64,000 nt of DNA from positions 138,863-202,862 of the forward strand of contig JAJEKB010000415.1 of NCBI GenBank assembly GCA_022393335.1. The letters are read 5' to 3'. Below the pieces are notes generated by a model. That model did no database searches, had not been told where the DNA came from, and saw only the letters and a program-made list of their open reading frames with translations. Every line of letters starts with the position of its first letter. Position 1 is the first letter of the stretch. The DNA comes from Macrotrachela quadricornifera (taxonomy: Eukaryota > Rotifera > Eurotatoria > Philodinida > Philodinidae). This document shows positions 52,501 through 64,000 of this stretch, one piece after another. Made by a program: the position numbers and the translations under genes.

Positions 52501-54900
52501 TTTAGCTGATTTAAATAAATATTTATATTCAAATCGACAATTATATCCACTTCATCCAATAAGTCTTATGAATTCAAAACAATTAATATCACATGGTATA
52601 CCAAAAGATTTTTCATTATCACCATATGAAACATTACGATTAAGTGAAACAATGCAAAAATTTAATGGAAATATAAATGAAATTCCATCATTAACTGAAT
52701 ATTTCTCACCTAATTGGGTTATTGAACGAAATATATGTAATACATATTCACATATTGTTTGTGATCAATTTAATAATTTAATAACTACAAAACAAACTTC
52801 AACTATTGATTCAATATCTTCATCACTTAATCCAATGATATCAAATAAAATAAATTATCCTGAAATAAAACCAATGTCATCACTAATTGGTGAATTTGTA
52901 TTAACATTAAAAGAAAAAAATCTTCTTCCATGTATTATTTTTACTGATAGTCGACCATTATGTGAAGAATTAGCAGAGTGTGTAACACAATATTTTGAAG
53001 AATATGAAAAGGAATTACGTAAAACAAAATATAAACATCAAATTGAACAATTAGAAAAACGTTTAATGCAAATTGAAAAAGCACAAAAATCTGCAAAATC
53101 AAAAAAATTAGTTAAAAGTTCAAGTAAACGTAATGATGATGAAGAAAAAGGTAATGATAAACCAGCTGAATTACAACAAATGGAAGAAGAAGATCAAAGT
53201 CAATTACGTTTATCTGGTCATGAACAAGAATTATTAAATGGTATATTAGATGAAGGTACATTAGCAAATCGACGTGCTTCTGATCGTGAAATAGTTGATC
53301 GATTAATTGAAAGAGCTTCAACAGTTAATCCTCGATTAGTTCGATATATAAAACGTGGTGTAGCTTATCATCACCCACAATTAAATAATAAAGGTCGATT
53401 AGCTGTTGAAGGTCTTTTTCGTAATCGTTATGTTCAAATTGTTTTTTCAACATGGACACTCGGTATGTATAACACTAAATAAAACAGAAGAGAAAAGAAA
53501 ATGAATCTTTTTATTTTTCTTTATAGCATTGGGTGTACATATGCCAACAAAAACAGTCGCTTTTATTAAAGATTCAATTCAACTTGATGCATTACAATAT
53601 CGACAATCATCAGGTCGAGCTGGTCGTCGTGGTTTTGATGTACAAGGAAATATTATTTTTATTGATATACCATTAACAAAAATTCGTCATTTAACTATAT
53701 CAGCTATTCCAAATATTCAAACACATTTTCCAATTAGTATTACTTTTCTTATGCGTCTTCTTTATTTATATTCAAATGCTGAAGATAAAAATGATGCTAT
53801 GAATCGATCACTTATTGCACTTCAATGTCCATTTAATACACAAATATCTTTAACACAAAATTTAATTGATATACAAATTCGATATCATTTTTTATATACA
53901 TTAGATTTTCTTTATCGATTAAATTTTCTTAATCATCATGGAGATTTAATTGGTTTAGCTGGATTTATAACACATTTACATGATTTTGAACCATCAAATA
54001 TATTACTTACTTATTTAATAAATAATCGATTATTTCATGAATTAAATAATGAAGAAGATATTATTAATTTACTTGCATATCTATTTACAAATATACCATG
54101 GTAAATAAATTCTTTAATATTATTATTGTAAATTAATTGAAAATTTTCTTTTTAGGTTAGCTATACGTCAACAATCAAATAATAGTTCGTTATCAAATAA
54201 ACAAAATTCATTATTTAATTCTAAACTTTCTCTTCGAACAATATCACCTGAAATTCGTCAATATATTCAATCATATAATTCATTAGTTAAAGAAATCTAT
54301 GGTTTATATATAGAAAATGTTATAAAACAAATGCGTTCAATTAATCATAATGAAGAATATATATTACCTTTTTCAGAAATTTCATTTTTTCAATCATCAG
54401 ATTATGATAATGGAACATTTGAATATAAACTTAATCATCATTATTCTCAACAATTAAAAAATCCATCAATATCTCCATTTTCTGCTCTATCTGGTCTTAC
54501 ACATAATGAATTTATGTTAAATTATAATACAATTAATAGTTCATGGGATCTTGCATATAATCTTAATTTATCAACACATATTATACCATTTATTGATATT
54601 GATACTCTTGATCATACAAATGCAAGTTATTATTTAAATAGTTATATATTAGATTTTTTTAAACATGGTTCAGAAAAATTATTAATGTCTGAAAATGAAT
54701 TAGATCGTGGTGAGACGTATCATTTATTATCAGATTTTCTTATTGTACTCACATCATTAAAAACATCACTTGATACAATCATAGAAAACGAAATACAACA
54801 ACCAATAAACAATGATTTACAATTTTTCAAACCATTACATAAAAAAATATCTAATATTCAACAACATTTTTCAAATAAATTCTATAAACAATTTAAATAA
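46571..54900 (+). CDS. DDX60: DDX60-like DExD/H-box RNA helicase
   Basis: Exons 46571-46885, 46946-48686, 48747-48775 (29-nt microexon), 50014-50105, 50159-50940, 50994-51107, 52125-53462, 53527-54100 and 54156-54900 keep phase and encode about 1,909 aa (human DDX60 1,712). The N-terminal 900 residues are helical and family-specific. The Ski2-like helicase core follows: motif I APTASGKT near 981-988, split by an intron; II FDEIHCM near 1079; III LSATV near 1110; VI QSSGRAGRRGFD near 1491. A charged insertion (about residues 1310-1370) lies between the lobes. In vertebrates DDX60 is a cytoplasmic antiviral factor that promotes RIG-I signalling and acts on viral RNA translation and decay. A conserved role in RNA defence is likely but inferred. 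An AATAAA lies at 54998-55003. Confidence 0.92.
49146..49581. mobile_element. 436-bp non-autonomous hAT element with 8-bp target duplication
   Basis: The element is bounded by GTCTACAC at 49138-49145 and again at 49582-49589, a perfect 8-bp direct duplication. Its ends are CAGAGATGGGCAACTCC at 49146-49162 and the exact reverse complement at 49565-49581, matching the CAG-GxTGGGCAA style of hAT termini. The interior consists of many variants of the word GGAGTTGGAGT and its complement ACTCCAACTCC on the top strand, giving internal palindromes. No transposase is encoded. It lies in the 1.24-kb intron 48776-50013 of the DDX60 gene. Confidence 0.93.
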
Positions 54901-57900
54901 AACCAACATTTCTAGTCAAATTTGTTGTTTTTCTTTTGTTATAGTTTAAATCTTTTTCTTTCCTTTTTTTTTATTAACAAAACTTTTATTTAACTTAAAT
55001 AAAGCATTATCATAATTAATCATGTATAAATTTTATTTCATATATACGATATATCTTTATAGCTTCAATATCTTATTCATTGAAAAACAGAATAAATAAT
55101 GATTACACTCAAGTTTTATGTTTGCATATAATCAAATCAACAAGTTTTATGGACGTTAAAGTCATTGTAAAGCTTTTTATATAAACAATTCAATGAATAG
55201 AATACATAAAATAAACTTTCATATTATTATTATTGATCAAAAAAAAGAAAAATCTCATATTATTATATATTCATTACATGATTCCATCTTGAAAAATTAT
55301 GTAACTATTGATTAGATTTTTTTAAAAGATTTATCTATTTAAAATAAATCATTCAATTCATATATCATGTTCAATGATAGAATGAAAAATGGGGCGTGTC
55401 TAGTTTTAAATTTAAATCTAATCTTAACAGCTGTTACGCTATGCTTGTCTATCATCAATATATAACAGACATTTCAACTAAAAAAAAAGAAAAAAACTCA
55501 TCTGTGCACACGCGCATACATACACACATTAATGATAATGAGTGATATACACTCCATACACTCGACTGAGTTCACATTAAGATTATTGGCAGACACAGAT
55601 TGTCATCAATTGCTAGATAGACAGACATAGAGAATTTTCTTTTCTTTTTCTAATCACTGTTCATTGATGACAGCATAGAATAATTGAAAATGAATTTATG
55701 ACTATACTCATATTGATTCATGTGGTCATCACTTGAGCCAAAAAAAAAAATTCATCATCATTAGGAAATAGAACGTGCATTTAGACAAGAGAGTTCATTA
55801 GAAAGAAACAATCATTTACTTTTCTAAACGCAATCAAATTTGCATGACATGCATCAATCGTTTTGCCGACAAATGCTATCGTCATTTTCTTCTTCTTCTT
55901 ATTCTTATTCTTTTTTATTTTTTTTTGACCGTTAGAACTTGAGTTAATATGAGCAGATGTTATACTGATGAGAACATGTAATATGAAGCGGAAAAGTATC
56001 AGAATGTGACACCCATTCGAACGAGTATTTACCGTTTTGTTAGTATAAATAGGCAGGATATAAGCACGCACATATATTTGTATTGCCTGACTATCAACTA
56101 TGTTAATGACAAAAAAAAATTCTGTCTCTTGTGATGGATGGATGATCAGTATGTATATAGAAAAGGGCGTTGACATTTTTTTTTCAGCAAACTAAATGGT
56201 AAATATATGCACGCGTACACTGAATAAATTTGTCATATCCATCAACATACGCCTTTACCCGTTAGCAATATTAAATGATGATCGATGATTTGAAGGGCAT
56301 ATAAACAACGAAATGAAATAAGTTTTTCTTTTCTTTTTTTTTTGAAATTTTTAAAACTTCAAAAAAAGAAAAAAGTTCTATTCTTGTAATAAAATTAATC
56401 ACTATTGAAACAGATGTTTTTATTGCTATGATTGAGTGTTTCTGCAGCTGCTTTTTTTTTCTCTGGTGCAATGATTATTAAAGTCGGCAATTCATAAACT
56501 GATTTATCCATATGTTACACTGATGAAATAATTATAATTGATTTGTTGAAAATTTTTTCTTTTTTTTTTTTTTTTATTTTTCTGTTGATATGATGAACAA
56601 ATTTGCGAATTGTTGATTGATTTTTCCTTTTCAAGTGTTATATCAATCGAAAGTTTTTATATTCTTTGAAAAAAATCAGTCAAGTGTATGATAACAATCT
56701 TTGATCTTTGACAGCCGCTTTCTTTTTCTATTGATAAAAACAAAAAAAAAGAAGAAGAAGAACTCGAAATATTTTAAGCAATTTTTATTTTTCTTAAGTA
56801 TTATTTAAATAGTGTGAATATGCTTCAAGCATTGACTAATTGAAGTATTGTTTTGAACAAAATAAAATAGACGAATTTTTATTTTTCAATACATTATAGA
56901 AGAGATCAAACTTTAAATGAAATTATTTTGCTTAAGGCAAATTATGTCTCATCGATCACTACTCTTGTTTTATGTCCATTAACCATTGTGCTATTTTCTA
57001 CTGTTCAACACCTTAACAAAAAGCAAAAAAACGAACACTCACATATATTTTATATTAACCGTTATCTTGATCAGTGATGTCATTTATTCAAGTGTGTCAA
57101 ACTCGAATCCTTATCATTCTCTTCACCTATCAAAACACTAAATCATTTTTTTTTTGTTTTGTGAGATATGATGTGAGTGCTCCTCAGGGGGGGAGAATTT
57201 TTTTCACACATAACATTTGTATATACGATATGACACAATCAAATCACAATTTTTGATAAACAAAAATATGATGATTCTAATCATCATAATCATCATAAAG
57301 GAAACCCTATGAATCAATTCTCTAGTTTCTATAAACAAATATTGAGACAAGTATGACTACATTAAAAATGTACAATAGAAGTAAACATATGAAACCTTCT
57401 CGATTTTCAAACTAATATTTGTTTTACTCAAGAATAAAAATAACAACAATTCTCATTTTCTTCTTCTTTTTCTTCCATTATTTTAATTAGAAAAAAAACG
57501 GATAACATTTTCTCATTATTGGACAAAATCCGTTCGTTTTTTTTTTTTTGTGAAATCATTTTCAGACATAATAACATCTGGAGAAATACATACATATATA
57601 TATCAACGATAAGATAGAACGACATATTGTCAACAAAAATATACGTTCATCAACCAGTCAATTTTGTTCATGTGACTCTTAAGTGATAGTAAACTTAATC
57701 TTTCTTTCAATCTAAAGCTATTTTTCATCTTAACAAGCATGAACAAAAAAAAAACGAGAGAGAAAAATCTCAATAATGAAACAGCTGTAATAGAAAGAGA
57801 AAAAGAAAAAGGATCATATTGACTTTGACCGTTCGGTGAACTCGTGTAAATACACATACGGTACCGTATATAGACTTCATCAAATAACACACAGACACAT

Positions 57901-58597
57901 GAAGCAAAAAAATAAAAATCAAGTCAATTTTCTATCTCTGTACGTTTATTCAAGAGCAAAAAAAAAAGAAAAAAAAATATAAAAAAAAACTACATGCACG
58001 TATACATAGATTTATTTTATACCTGAGACAAGGTTCTTTATATTATATATTTTTTTCTCTCTACGTACACAAAAAAAAAATAATAATAGCAACTAATATG
58101 TGTACGAATTTTATAAAAAAAATCAACACACACACATACATACACAAAACAGGTATTTTATACTAATCACACACCCGAAAAAGAAAACTACGTGCGCCTA
58201 AACTTCATAAGAAGACAAAAAAAAAAATAAGTTAGGCTCAAAGCTCACATACACAAATATATAGATAGATAGTTAACTACAGCTAAAAGAATAGACAAAC
58301 AAATAAACAAAAAAAAGAATCACTCCTCGAATTTGAGCAGTTTTAATTTTTTTTTCTTTAATAAGGGAACAAAACAAAAAAAAAGAAAAGAAAAGAAAAC
58401 AAATTTAGACTAGTGGGTCACACACATGCTCATTCACAATGAGAATAAACATCTTTTATATATAATATATATTTTTTTTTTCTTCCGGGTTAATACATCA
58501 ATCCCTGATCAAGATAACTGTACACAAAATAGAAACAGTAACGTAAAAAAATACACAGAGAAATAAATTAAAGATAATAACCTGAGAGAATATATTA
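54901..58597. other. Low-complexity intergenic region between convergent genes
   Basis: 3.7 kb between the DDX60 and MEX3 stop codons. It starts with the DDX60 3' end and ends with what is probably a long MEX3 3' UTR (roughly 57.9-58.6 kb: A-rich tracts, CACACACATACATACAC words, ATAGATAGATAG). Open frames at 55.8-56.2 and 57.4-57.9 kb are dominated by Lys, Phe and Ser runs and were not called. No RNA gene or transposon end was recognised. Confidence 0.5.
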
Positions 58598-59804
58598 TTA
58601 AGCGAAACCCATTGATGTTTTCATTGATATAAAATTAAAATTTGGCCAAATTGAATCCAAATTATCATCTGAAATTTGTTCAAATGATGAATTTAAATCT
58701 AATTGATCATTAAATGAAGGAAAAAATGATGATTGTGATACAGTACGATATGTTGTTTTTATTTTATCATCTTGTGGAAATGGTAATGATAAATGATGTG
58801 AAAATTTTGTTGTTGGTGTTGTTGATGATGTATTATTTAATTTAATCCATTTTGAACAGTGTTGATTTGAATCAATAATATCTGTTATTGAATATAATTC
58901 TTTTTCAAAATCATTTTCGTCTATATCAGATGTTTGACCTGTACGTGCAGCAATATGACTTTCAATTTCAATACGTGCTGCTTCAACATTATCTGGTAAA
59001 CCAGCTATTTCAAAAACTGGTTCTTTATCACGACCTGGTGTTATTATATATGTATTTGTTGTTTGTTGTATACGTTTTATTGTTGCACCTTTTGGACCAA
59101 CAACTAAACCAACAACACGATATGGTACACGAACTTGAATTGTTATTTGTTGAATATTTGTTGATGGATGTATTAAACTATTATAATGTAAATTTGTATT
59201 ACTTCCACTGCTTGTACTGCTATTTGATGAAATACTCGTACTATTTTGTTTACGAGCTAAAATAAAGAAAAAAATTATAATAATAATGATTTTATAAAAT
59301 AAAATGATTTTTATACCAGCTCGTATTTGTGAAAAATGTTCAGCAGCTGATAAAATTTCTTTTTTAGCTAGATAAACATCTTCTTTTCGACCAGTTATTA
59401 TAAATACAGGTTGATCACCTCGAACAGGAGTTTTTATATACGTATTTGTTTTTGTCCGAAGTGCTTTTATTTTACAACCTAAAATAAACAAAAAAATAAG
59501 TAAGTTTTTTTTTTATTGTTTTTTTTTATTATTTACCTTGTCGACCAACGATTTCGGCAACATGTTCTGAACTTGGCACCGGTACACATTCGGTCATATT
59601 TTGACTCTTTTTTCCAACAGAATCATATGTTGATGATGATAATAATGATGGTGGTGGTGATGATGATAAGTTTTGTTGATGATCAAAACAATATGATAAA
59701 TCATTCATATCGTATTGTTGACAAGCAGCTAGAAGAAGTGTTGATGATAATGAAGAATTTGACGATGAACGTTGAAAATCACTTATTATTGATGCACTTG
59801 GCAT
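58598..59804 (-). CDS. MEX3: MEX-3 family RNA-binding protein (two KH domains)
   Basis: Three exons, 59804-59537, 59478-59317 and 59256-58598, join in phase for about 362 aa. KH1 (about 69-140) contains [20 protein letters not shown] with loop GRQG and continues [22 protein letters not shown]2 (about 180-247) contains [20 protein letters not shown] with loop GPKG. Both are close to vertebrate and nematode MEX-3, cytoplasmic regulators that bind 3' UTR elements and repress translation in early embryos and the germ line. The tail after KH2 is Ser/Asp/Asn-rich and ends [10 protein letters not shown]. There is no C-terminal RING finger, unlike vertebrate MEX3A-D but like C. elegans MEX-3. The gene converges on DDX60 from 3.7 kb away. 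Confidence 0.93.
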
Positions 59805-60947
59805 TATTTAGAAAATAAAAATAAGAAAAGAAATTAACCTAAAAAAAATACATATATATATATATATTATTCATAAAACCGCAATATTAAATGAAGCACA
59901 TTATTATTATACGTATAGACTTACCGCTGTGTGTCCAGTCGACGACGAAATGTGAATATGATGATTAACGCTTACATGCTCGACCCTTTCTCCTATTTAT
60001 TAGTAGACACACAGAGAAAGAGAGAGAGCGAGAGAGAGAAAAAATGAGAAAGAAGAAAAAAAAAAGAAAAAAAGAGCGAGAGAGAGAGTATTGCACGAAA
60101 GAACGGTAAAGAACGAATGGAAAATGTGTACAACCTCTCTCTTCCACCTGAATGGTAGGTCGGTACATTTTATTATATACTCTTTTTTTTCCTCAAAACT
60201 TTTTTTTTTCTTTTTCTATCTAATGAACTTTGAACTCCAAACCGATCTGAATAGTTCGATATCAATACCAAAAAATAAAAAAAAAAGAAAAGAATAACTA
60301 TAGAAAAATTTTGTTAATTCTTTTTTTAATTAAACTCTAACTGTGTTAATACCCTAAAGAAAAAATTTACACATTATATTGTATATCAAAGAATGATATG
60401 TATATCTATCGTTACTAATTGATTTTCATAGAAATGTCATTCAATTATTCGTTGAATTGATGCTTTTGTTTTAGTCTTTCTTTGTTACTTACTCCTAATG
60501 ATAAATAGTTACAACAACAACAACAATAACAACAACAAAAAAACAAAGATCGTTTTAAAATTTTTATCTAATATGGCAGAAATTTGATTGAATAAAAAAA
60601 ACTTATATAAGGAATGAAAAGAACGTGAGACTATGTTATGTATAAAATCAGTTAATTAGATAATCGAAATGCGCGATTTGTTCTTATCTATAGAAATATA
60701 AAATAAAAAACATTCTTAACAAATAATCGTCTAATAAAGATAAATTAAAATGATATATATATATACATATTGTTTTTATAATCTAAAATAAAAAGTTAAA
60801 ATTCGATTAATAAAACACATGCCTTTAAATTGTTCGATGAGAAATTTTTCAAAAAAAGAAAGGAAATATACAAAAAAAAAGAAAATAATAAAACACTAAA
60901 TTAAATAAAAATTTTTATGAGATTTGATATTGAAAAAAAAATTTTTA
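59805..60947. other. MEX3 upstream region and TMEM115 3' region
   Basis: 1.1 kb between two minus-strand genes. GA-rich microsatellite tracts lie at about 60012-60040 and 60073-60088 on the top strand, that is, CT-rich within about 270 bp upstream of the MEX3 start codon. A polypyrimidine-type tract here could belong to the MEX3 leader or promoter. Towards 60.9 kb are A-rich sequences, probably the TMEM115 3' UTR. Confidence 0.5.
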
Positions 60948-63162
60948 TCATGATGTTGTTTGCTGTTCAGTAGTATCAAAATAAGGTTGATTTGATTCTT
61001 CTTTCGTTGAAATTGATGTGAGTTCATTTGAATTACTCATGTCAATAGATACAGATGAATTTTGTATTTCATGAGTTTGAGCAAGTAATGCTGTTTGTTG
61101 ATTTTCATCAGCTTCAGTCCAATTTTCATTTATTGTTTCTTTTGTTTTCATACGATCATTTAAAGCTTTTAGAGCTTTTTGTCTAAAATTAAATTTGTTA
61201 ATAAAAAAAAATTTCAATTTAAACAAAAAAAAATTTGTCAAACCTTCGTCTATCTGCATCAATAGCATCAGGGCCTGGAATTGTAATTGTTATATTAGAT
61301 GATGATGATGCAACATTATATTTTTTAATAAATGGTTTACATAATTTTATTTTAACTAATAATTCAAAAATTGTATTGGCAAAAACACTTATAATCGGTG
61401 AAATAATTGATGGAAAAAAACTAAATAAAAATAATAGCCGATTAAGATTTTAATCATAAGAAAATGATTAATTGTATTAACCTAGCAAATGAAAATGATG
61501 CTGATGTATCACCTATTGTTCCGTTTTGATGTGGTTGAAAAAATCTAAAGAATATTTGTTTATTAAATACAAGAGTTGTATCAGTGTCTATGTATAGTCT
61601 GTACAGCCCTCTGTCTATAGATATCATAAGCTCTGTTGAATTACACATACATATGAAAATATCCGAATACATTGTAGACTACTATTTATACAGTAATGTA
61701 AAATCAAAAATTTTGAGTATTATTCAGTGATAAAAATTTCTTGCTTCGAGAGTCTATACTTCATTTAATATTTATGTTTATATAATAACAGTGTATGATG
61801 ATCGATTATCTATGACTTGCTACAATTATCAAATCGAATCGTTTTTGTTATGACTGATTATCATATATTAGTAACAATACATATGTAAATAGCATAATCC
61901 TTATTAATAAGAATAACATAACTATTGAAACTTTTAGAAGTTTGATGATCGAAGATAATCGAATTACTTCTGGATAAATAATAGACACTATTAACATTCT
62001 AAATTTATAGTGCATAGTATTTTATATGATCAATTATATATGACGAAAGTCAGTTCACGAAAATATCATATTCGTTAACGTTATGTGAATAATGCATCGA
62101 ATCATACCTAAAACCATTATTAATATTTCATTATTCATCGTGAGAATGACAGGCTTATTCATATATCGTAATATATGATAGAACAGTATCACTGTAAACT
62201 ATCATCATATATTCATAAATATTGGATCGTAACTATTCTTTCAAAACATAAAGCTTTGTTATAGTTTTTAGTTTTCTGTCAGTAATTTTCGTATATATGT
62301 GTTACTCAACTGAGCTTTTATGATGTCTATTGATAGAGAATTGTATGAACTACACACATGCATTAATATAATAAATACAATGGTACTTCTTCTTGTCTTT
62401 TTAATAAAACTAGTTTGGATCCTTTTTTGAACACACGACATATTTTACAAAAGAATTTCAATTAATTTTACCTTAAATAAGTCCAACTAATAAAAATTCC
62501 AAAACTTAACATTATTAAAAAATGTATTGGTACAGCATGTAAAAGCCAAAGTATAATTGATATAAATACAATTAATAATGGTACTTGATCTTGTTTAACT
62601 TTAAAAAATGGTGTTGTTGCTAAAATTGTATCAGGCATTATTTGTTTAATAACAACTGAATAAGCACCAATAAATGCAGCTAAACCATAAATAGGTCTTT
62701 CAAATAAATAATCATCATTAAATGTAAAACCATAAAAAACAAAATAAATACATGTTGCAAATAATGCATTTGGAATGGTAACAAGAAAATAAAAACGTAA
62801 AAGTTCTTTCGTACCCCATAATGGTTCAATCATTTTTGAATAAAGAAAGACAACAATAACATCGATTATTGTATGCCATATATGTAATTCAATAAAACTA
62901 TGTGTTAAAAATGTCCTAATAAAGAAATAAACAAAAGAAATAAATTATAATAAATTATATAAATATAAACAAACCAAATCCAAAAATTAGGTGGCATTAC
63001 ACGTCCTGGAATGACAGCAAGTACACGTACACATTGTGGACTGAATGAAAGAAAATATCCAATAATACAAAATAAACATATTAATTTTGTTGTAAGGCCT
63101 GAAGAGAATACAGCGGACTGTAATTGACGTCCAATATCTTGAACAAATGTTTGTTTCATCAT
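60948..63162 (-). CDS. TMEM115: Transmembrane protein 115 (rhomboid-like pseudoprotease family)
   Basis: Exons in transcript order: 63162-62975, 62915-62472, 61544-61482, 61420-61244 and 61182-60948, about 368 aa (human TMEM115 351). Clear family landmarks are CVRVLAVIPGRVMPPNFWIW, HIWHTIIDVIVV, MIEPLWGTKELLRF, SWTYLRFFQPH and ITITIPGPDAIDADRRR followed by QKALKALNDRMK, all matching TMEM115. Several hydrophobic helices form the rhomboid-like core, which lacks the protease Ser/His pair; the C-terminal tail is cytosolic. The vertebrate protein sits in Golgi cisternae, binds the COG complex and supports retrograde Golgi-to-ER transport. The 927-bp intron 61545-62471 is largely an inverted repeat. 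Confidence 0.94.
61555..62395. repeat. Intron-length fold-back repeat inside TMEM115
   Basis: Left-arm core 61609-61659 (CTCTGTCTATAGATATCATA, then AGCTCTGTTGAATTACACAT) is mirrored at 62286-62338, which inverted reads CTCTATCAATAGACATCATA, then AAAGCTCAGTTGAGTAACAC. Weaker inverted similarity continues outward to about 61555 and 62395 (TTTATTAAATAC versus TTTATTATATTA) and inward to the TACAGTAATG / TACAGTGATA words. The left arm starts about 10 bp from the splice acceptor of this minus-strand gene; the right arm ends about 75 bp from the donor. Confidence 0.6.
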
Positions 63163-64000
63163 CTAAATTAAAAGAATATATTCAAATAGACGACAATATA
63201 TAAAATATTATACTTTGTTTATAATAATCTATTTACATAATAACACAGTTGAAATAGTCTAAAAACCAATTAAATTTAAAAACTATTTATTACTCATCAC
63301 AATTGAAGACGTAGACAAATACTGATTATTTTTTGTACTATTTAATTGTATGATAGACATGATATTTAATGGATCTTTAACAGTTTATAGTCTATAGCGA
63401 CAAGCATCTTTTTACAGATGGCAGTATTATATAGCACTAGAACGATCACTTTTACTTATTGTCACAAATGACAATTGTTTAAATATATCTTTTCACTCAA
63501 TTATTGATACATACCAATCTAAAGCGTTTGTTTTTAATGCGATGTAATGGATCTATATCATGGTACATCACAATTTTTTATTCATTATTAAAGTTCACTA
63601 AAATCGTGGCATGTTTATCATGCTACGTCTTCATTTCTCTCTCAATGGACTTTATTTTGTCCGTTGAACGTATATCCTTGCTTCTATATATATGTATACA
63701 TAAGTTGAGCTATACGTTATATTATATTTTTCTCTGTTTAAATGTAGCATTTATAGCACATTCGATGCAGTAGAAGTAATTAGATCGATACCTAATAAAT
63801 ATTCGTATTCAGTTAGTATAAGTCATAATTTTCCATTTCTCGCCGTCGTTAAACAGATGCAAGCACATACGTATAAAATCAGTGTTCATCACTTGACTGT
63901 GTTGAAGAGTGAATGTAGACTAATTTGTTGGCTGTAATAAATATATATTTTCTGTCTGCTGTTCATTACCGTATAACCATGAATATTTGCAAACAGAATG
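63163..64000. other. TMEM115 upstream region
   Basis: 838 bp to the end of the window. The part nearest 63163 should hold the TMEM115 promoter and leader. An ORF at 63.5-63.8 kb on + has hydrophobic but unpatterned composition and was not called. Nothing else is recognised. Confidence 0.5.

Noticed and set aside
55781..56176. 131-codon minus-strand ORF
   Set aside because: Contains a long Lys/Asn run from low-complexity DNA and no recognisable domain; flanking DNA is similar without ORFs.

Overview
This window is nuclear DNA of an invertebrate animal. It is very A+T-rich by eye. Genes are split by many short GT-AG introns, often about 55-70 bp, mixed with a few of 0.4-1.4 kb. The protein repertoire is metazoan: Mi-2/CHD4, MEX3, EDRF1, TMEM115 and OGFR. 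A rotifer, most likely a bdelloid, fits best. That is an inference from the gene style, the divergent rhodopsin-type receptor and the degraded B-box-like genes; no species marker is present.

Layout. 2.1-4.0 kb: a 65-aa small-Tim-like ORF, then a two-exon 7TM receptor, both on +. 4.0-11.9 kb: a gene-poor stretch with two decayed B-box-type pseudogenes (minus), a large old fold-back repeat and a 219-bp terminal-inverted-repeat element. 11.9-19.8 kb: a complete CHD4/Mi-2 gene (+). 19.8-28.3 kb: gene-poor, with a truncated hAT transposase (+) and a possible neuropeptide precursor (minus). 28.3-29.7 kb: an IGFBP7-like secreted protein (+). 30.1-34.0 kb: an OGFR-domain gene (minus). 34.4-35.3 kb: NIT2 (minus), head-to-head with EDRF1 (+, 35.5-42.7 kb). 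42.9-45.0 kb: MPPE1-like phosphoesterase (+). 46.6-54.9 kb: DDX60-like helicase (+). 54.9-58.6 kb: low-complexity intergenic DNA. 58.6-59.8 kb: MEX3 (minus). 60.9-63.2 kb: TMEM115 (minus). Exon chains were joined by hand, checking GT-AG ends and reading phase at every junction.

The genes do not form a pathway; they are unrelated housekeeping or regulatory genes packed together. The most striking non-genic pattern is inverted repeats. At least five long introns or intergenic gaps, and possibly seven, hold fold-back (palindromic) sequences. Several occupy almost a whole intron, with one arm ending next to the splice acceptor, and some share a 20-base motif. Two further short elements carry clear transposition footprints: an 8-bp duplication with hAT-type ends, and a 9-bp duplication with about 33-bp inverted ends. 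Together these suggest that non-autonomous DNA elements have built or enlarged many of the long introns here.
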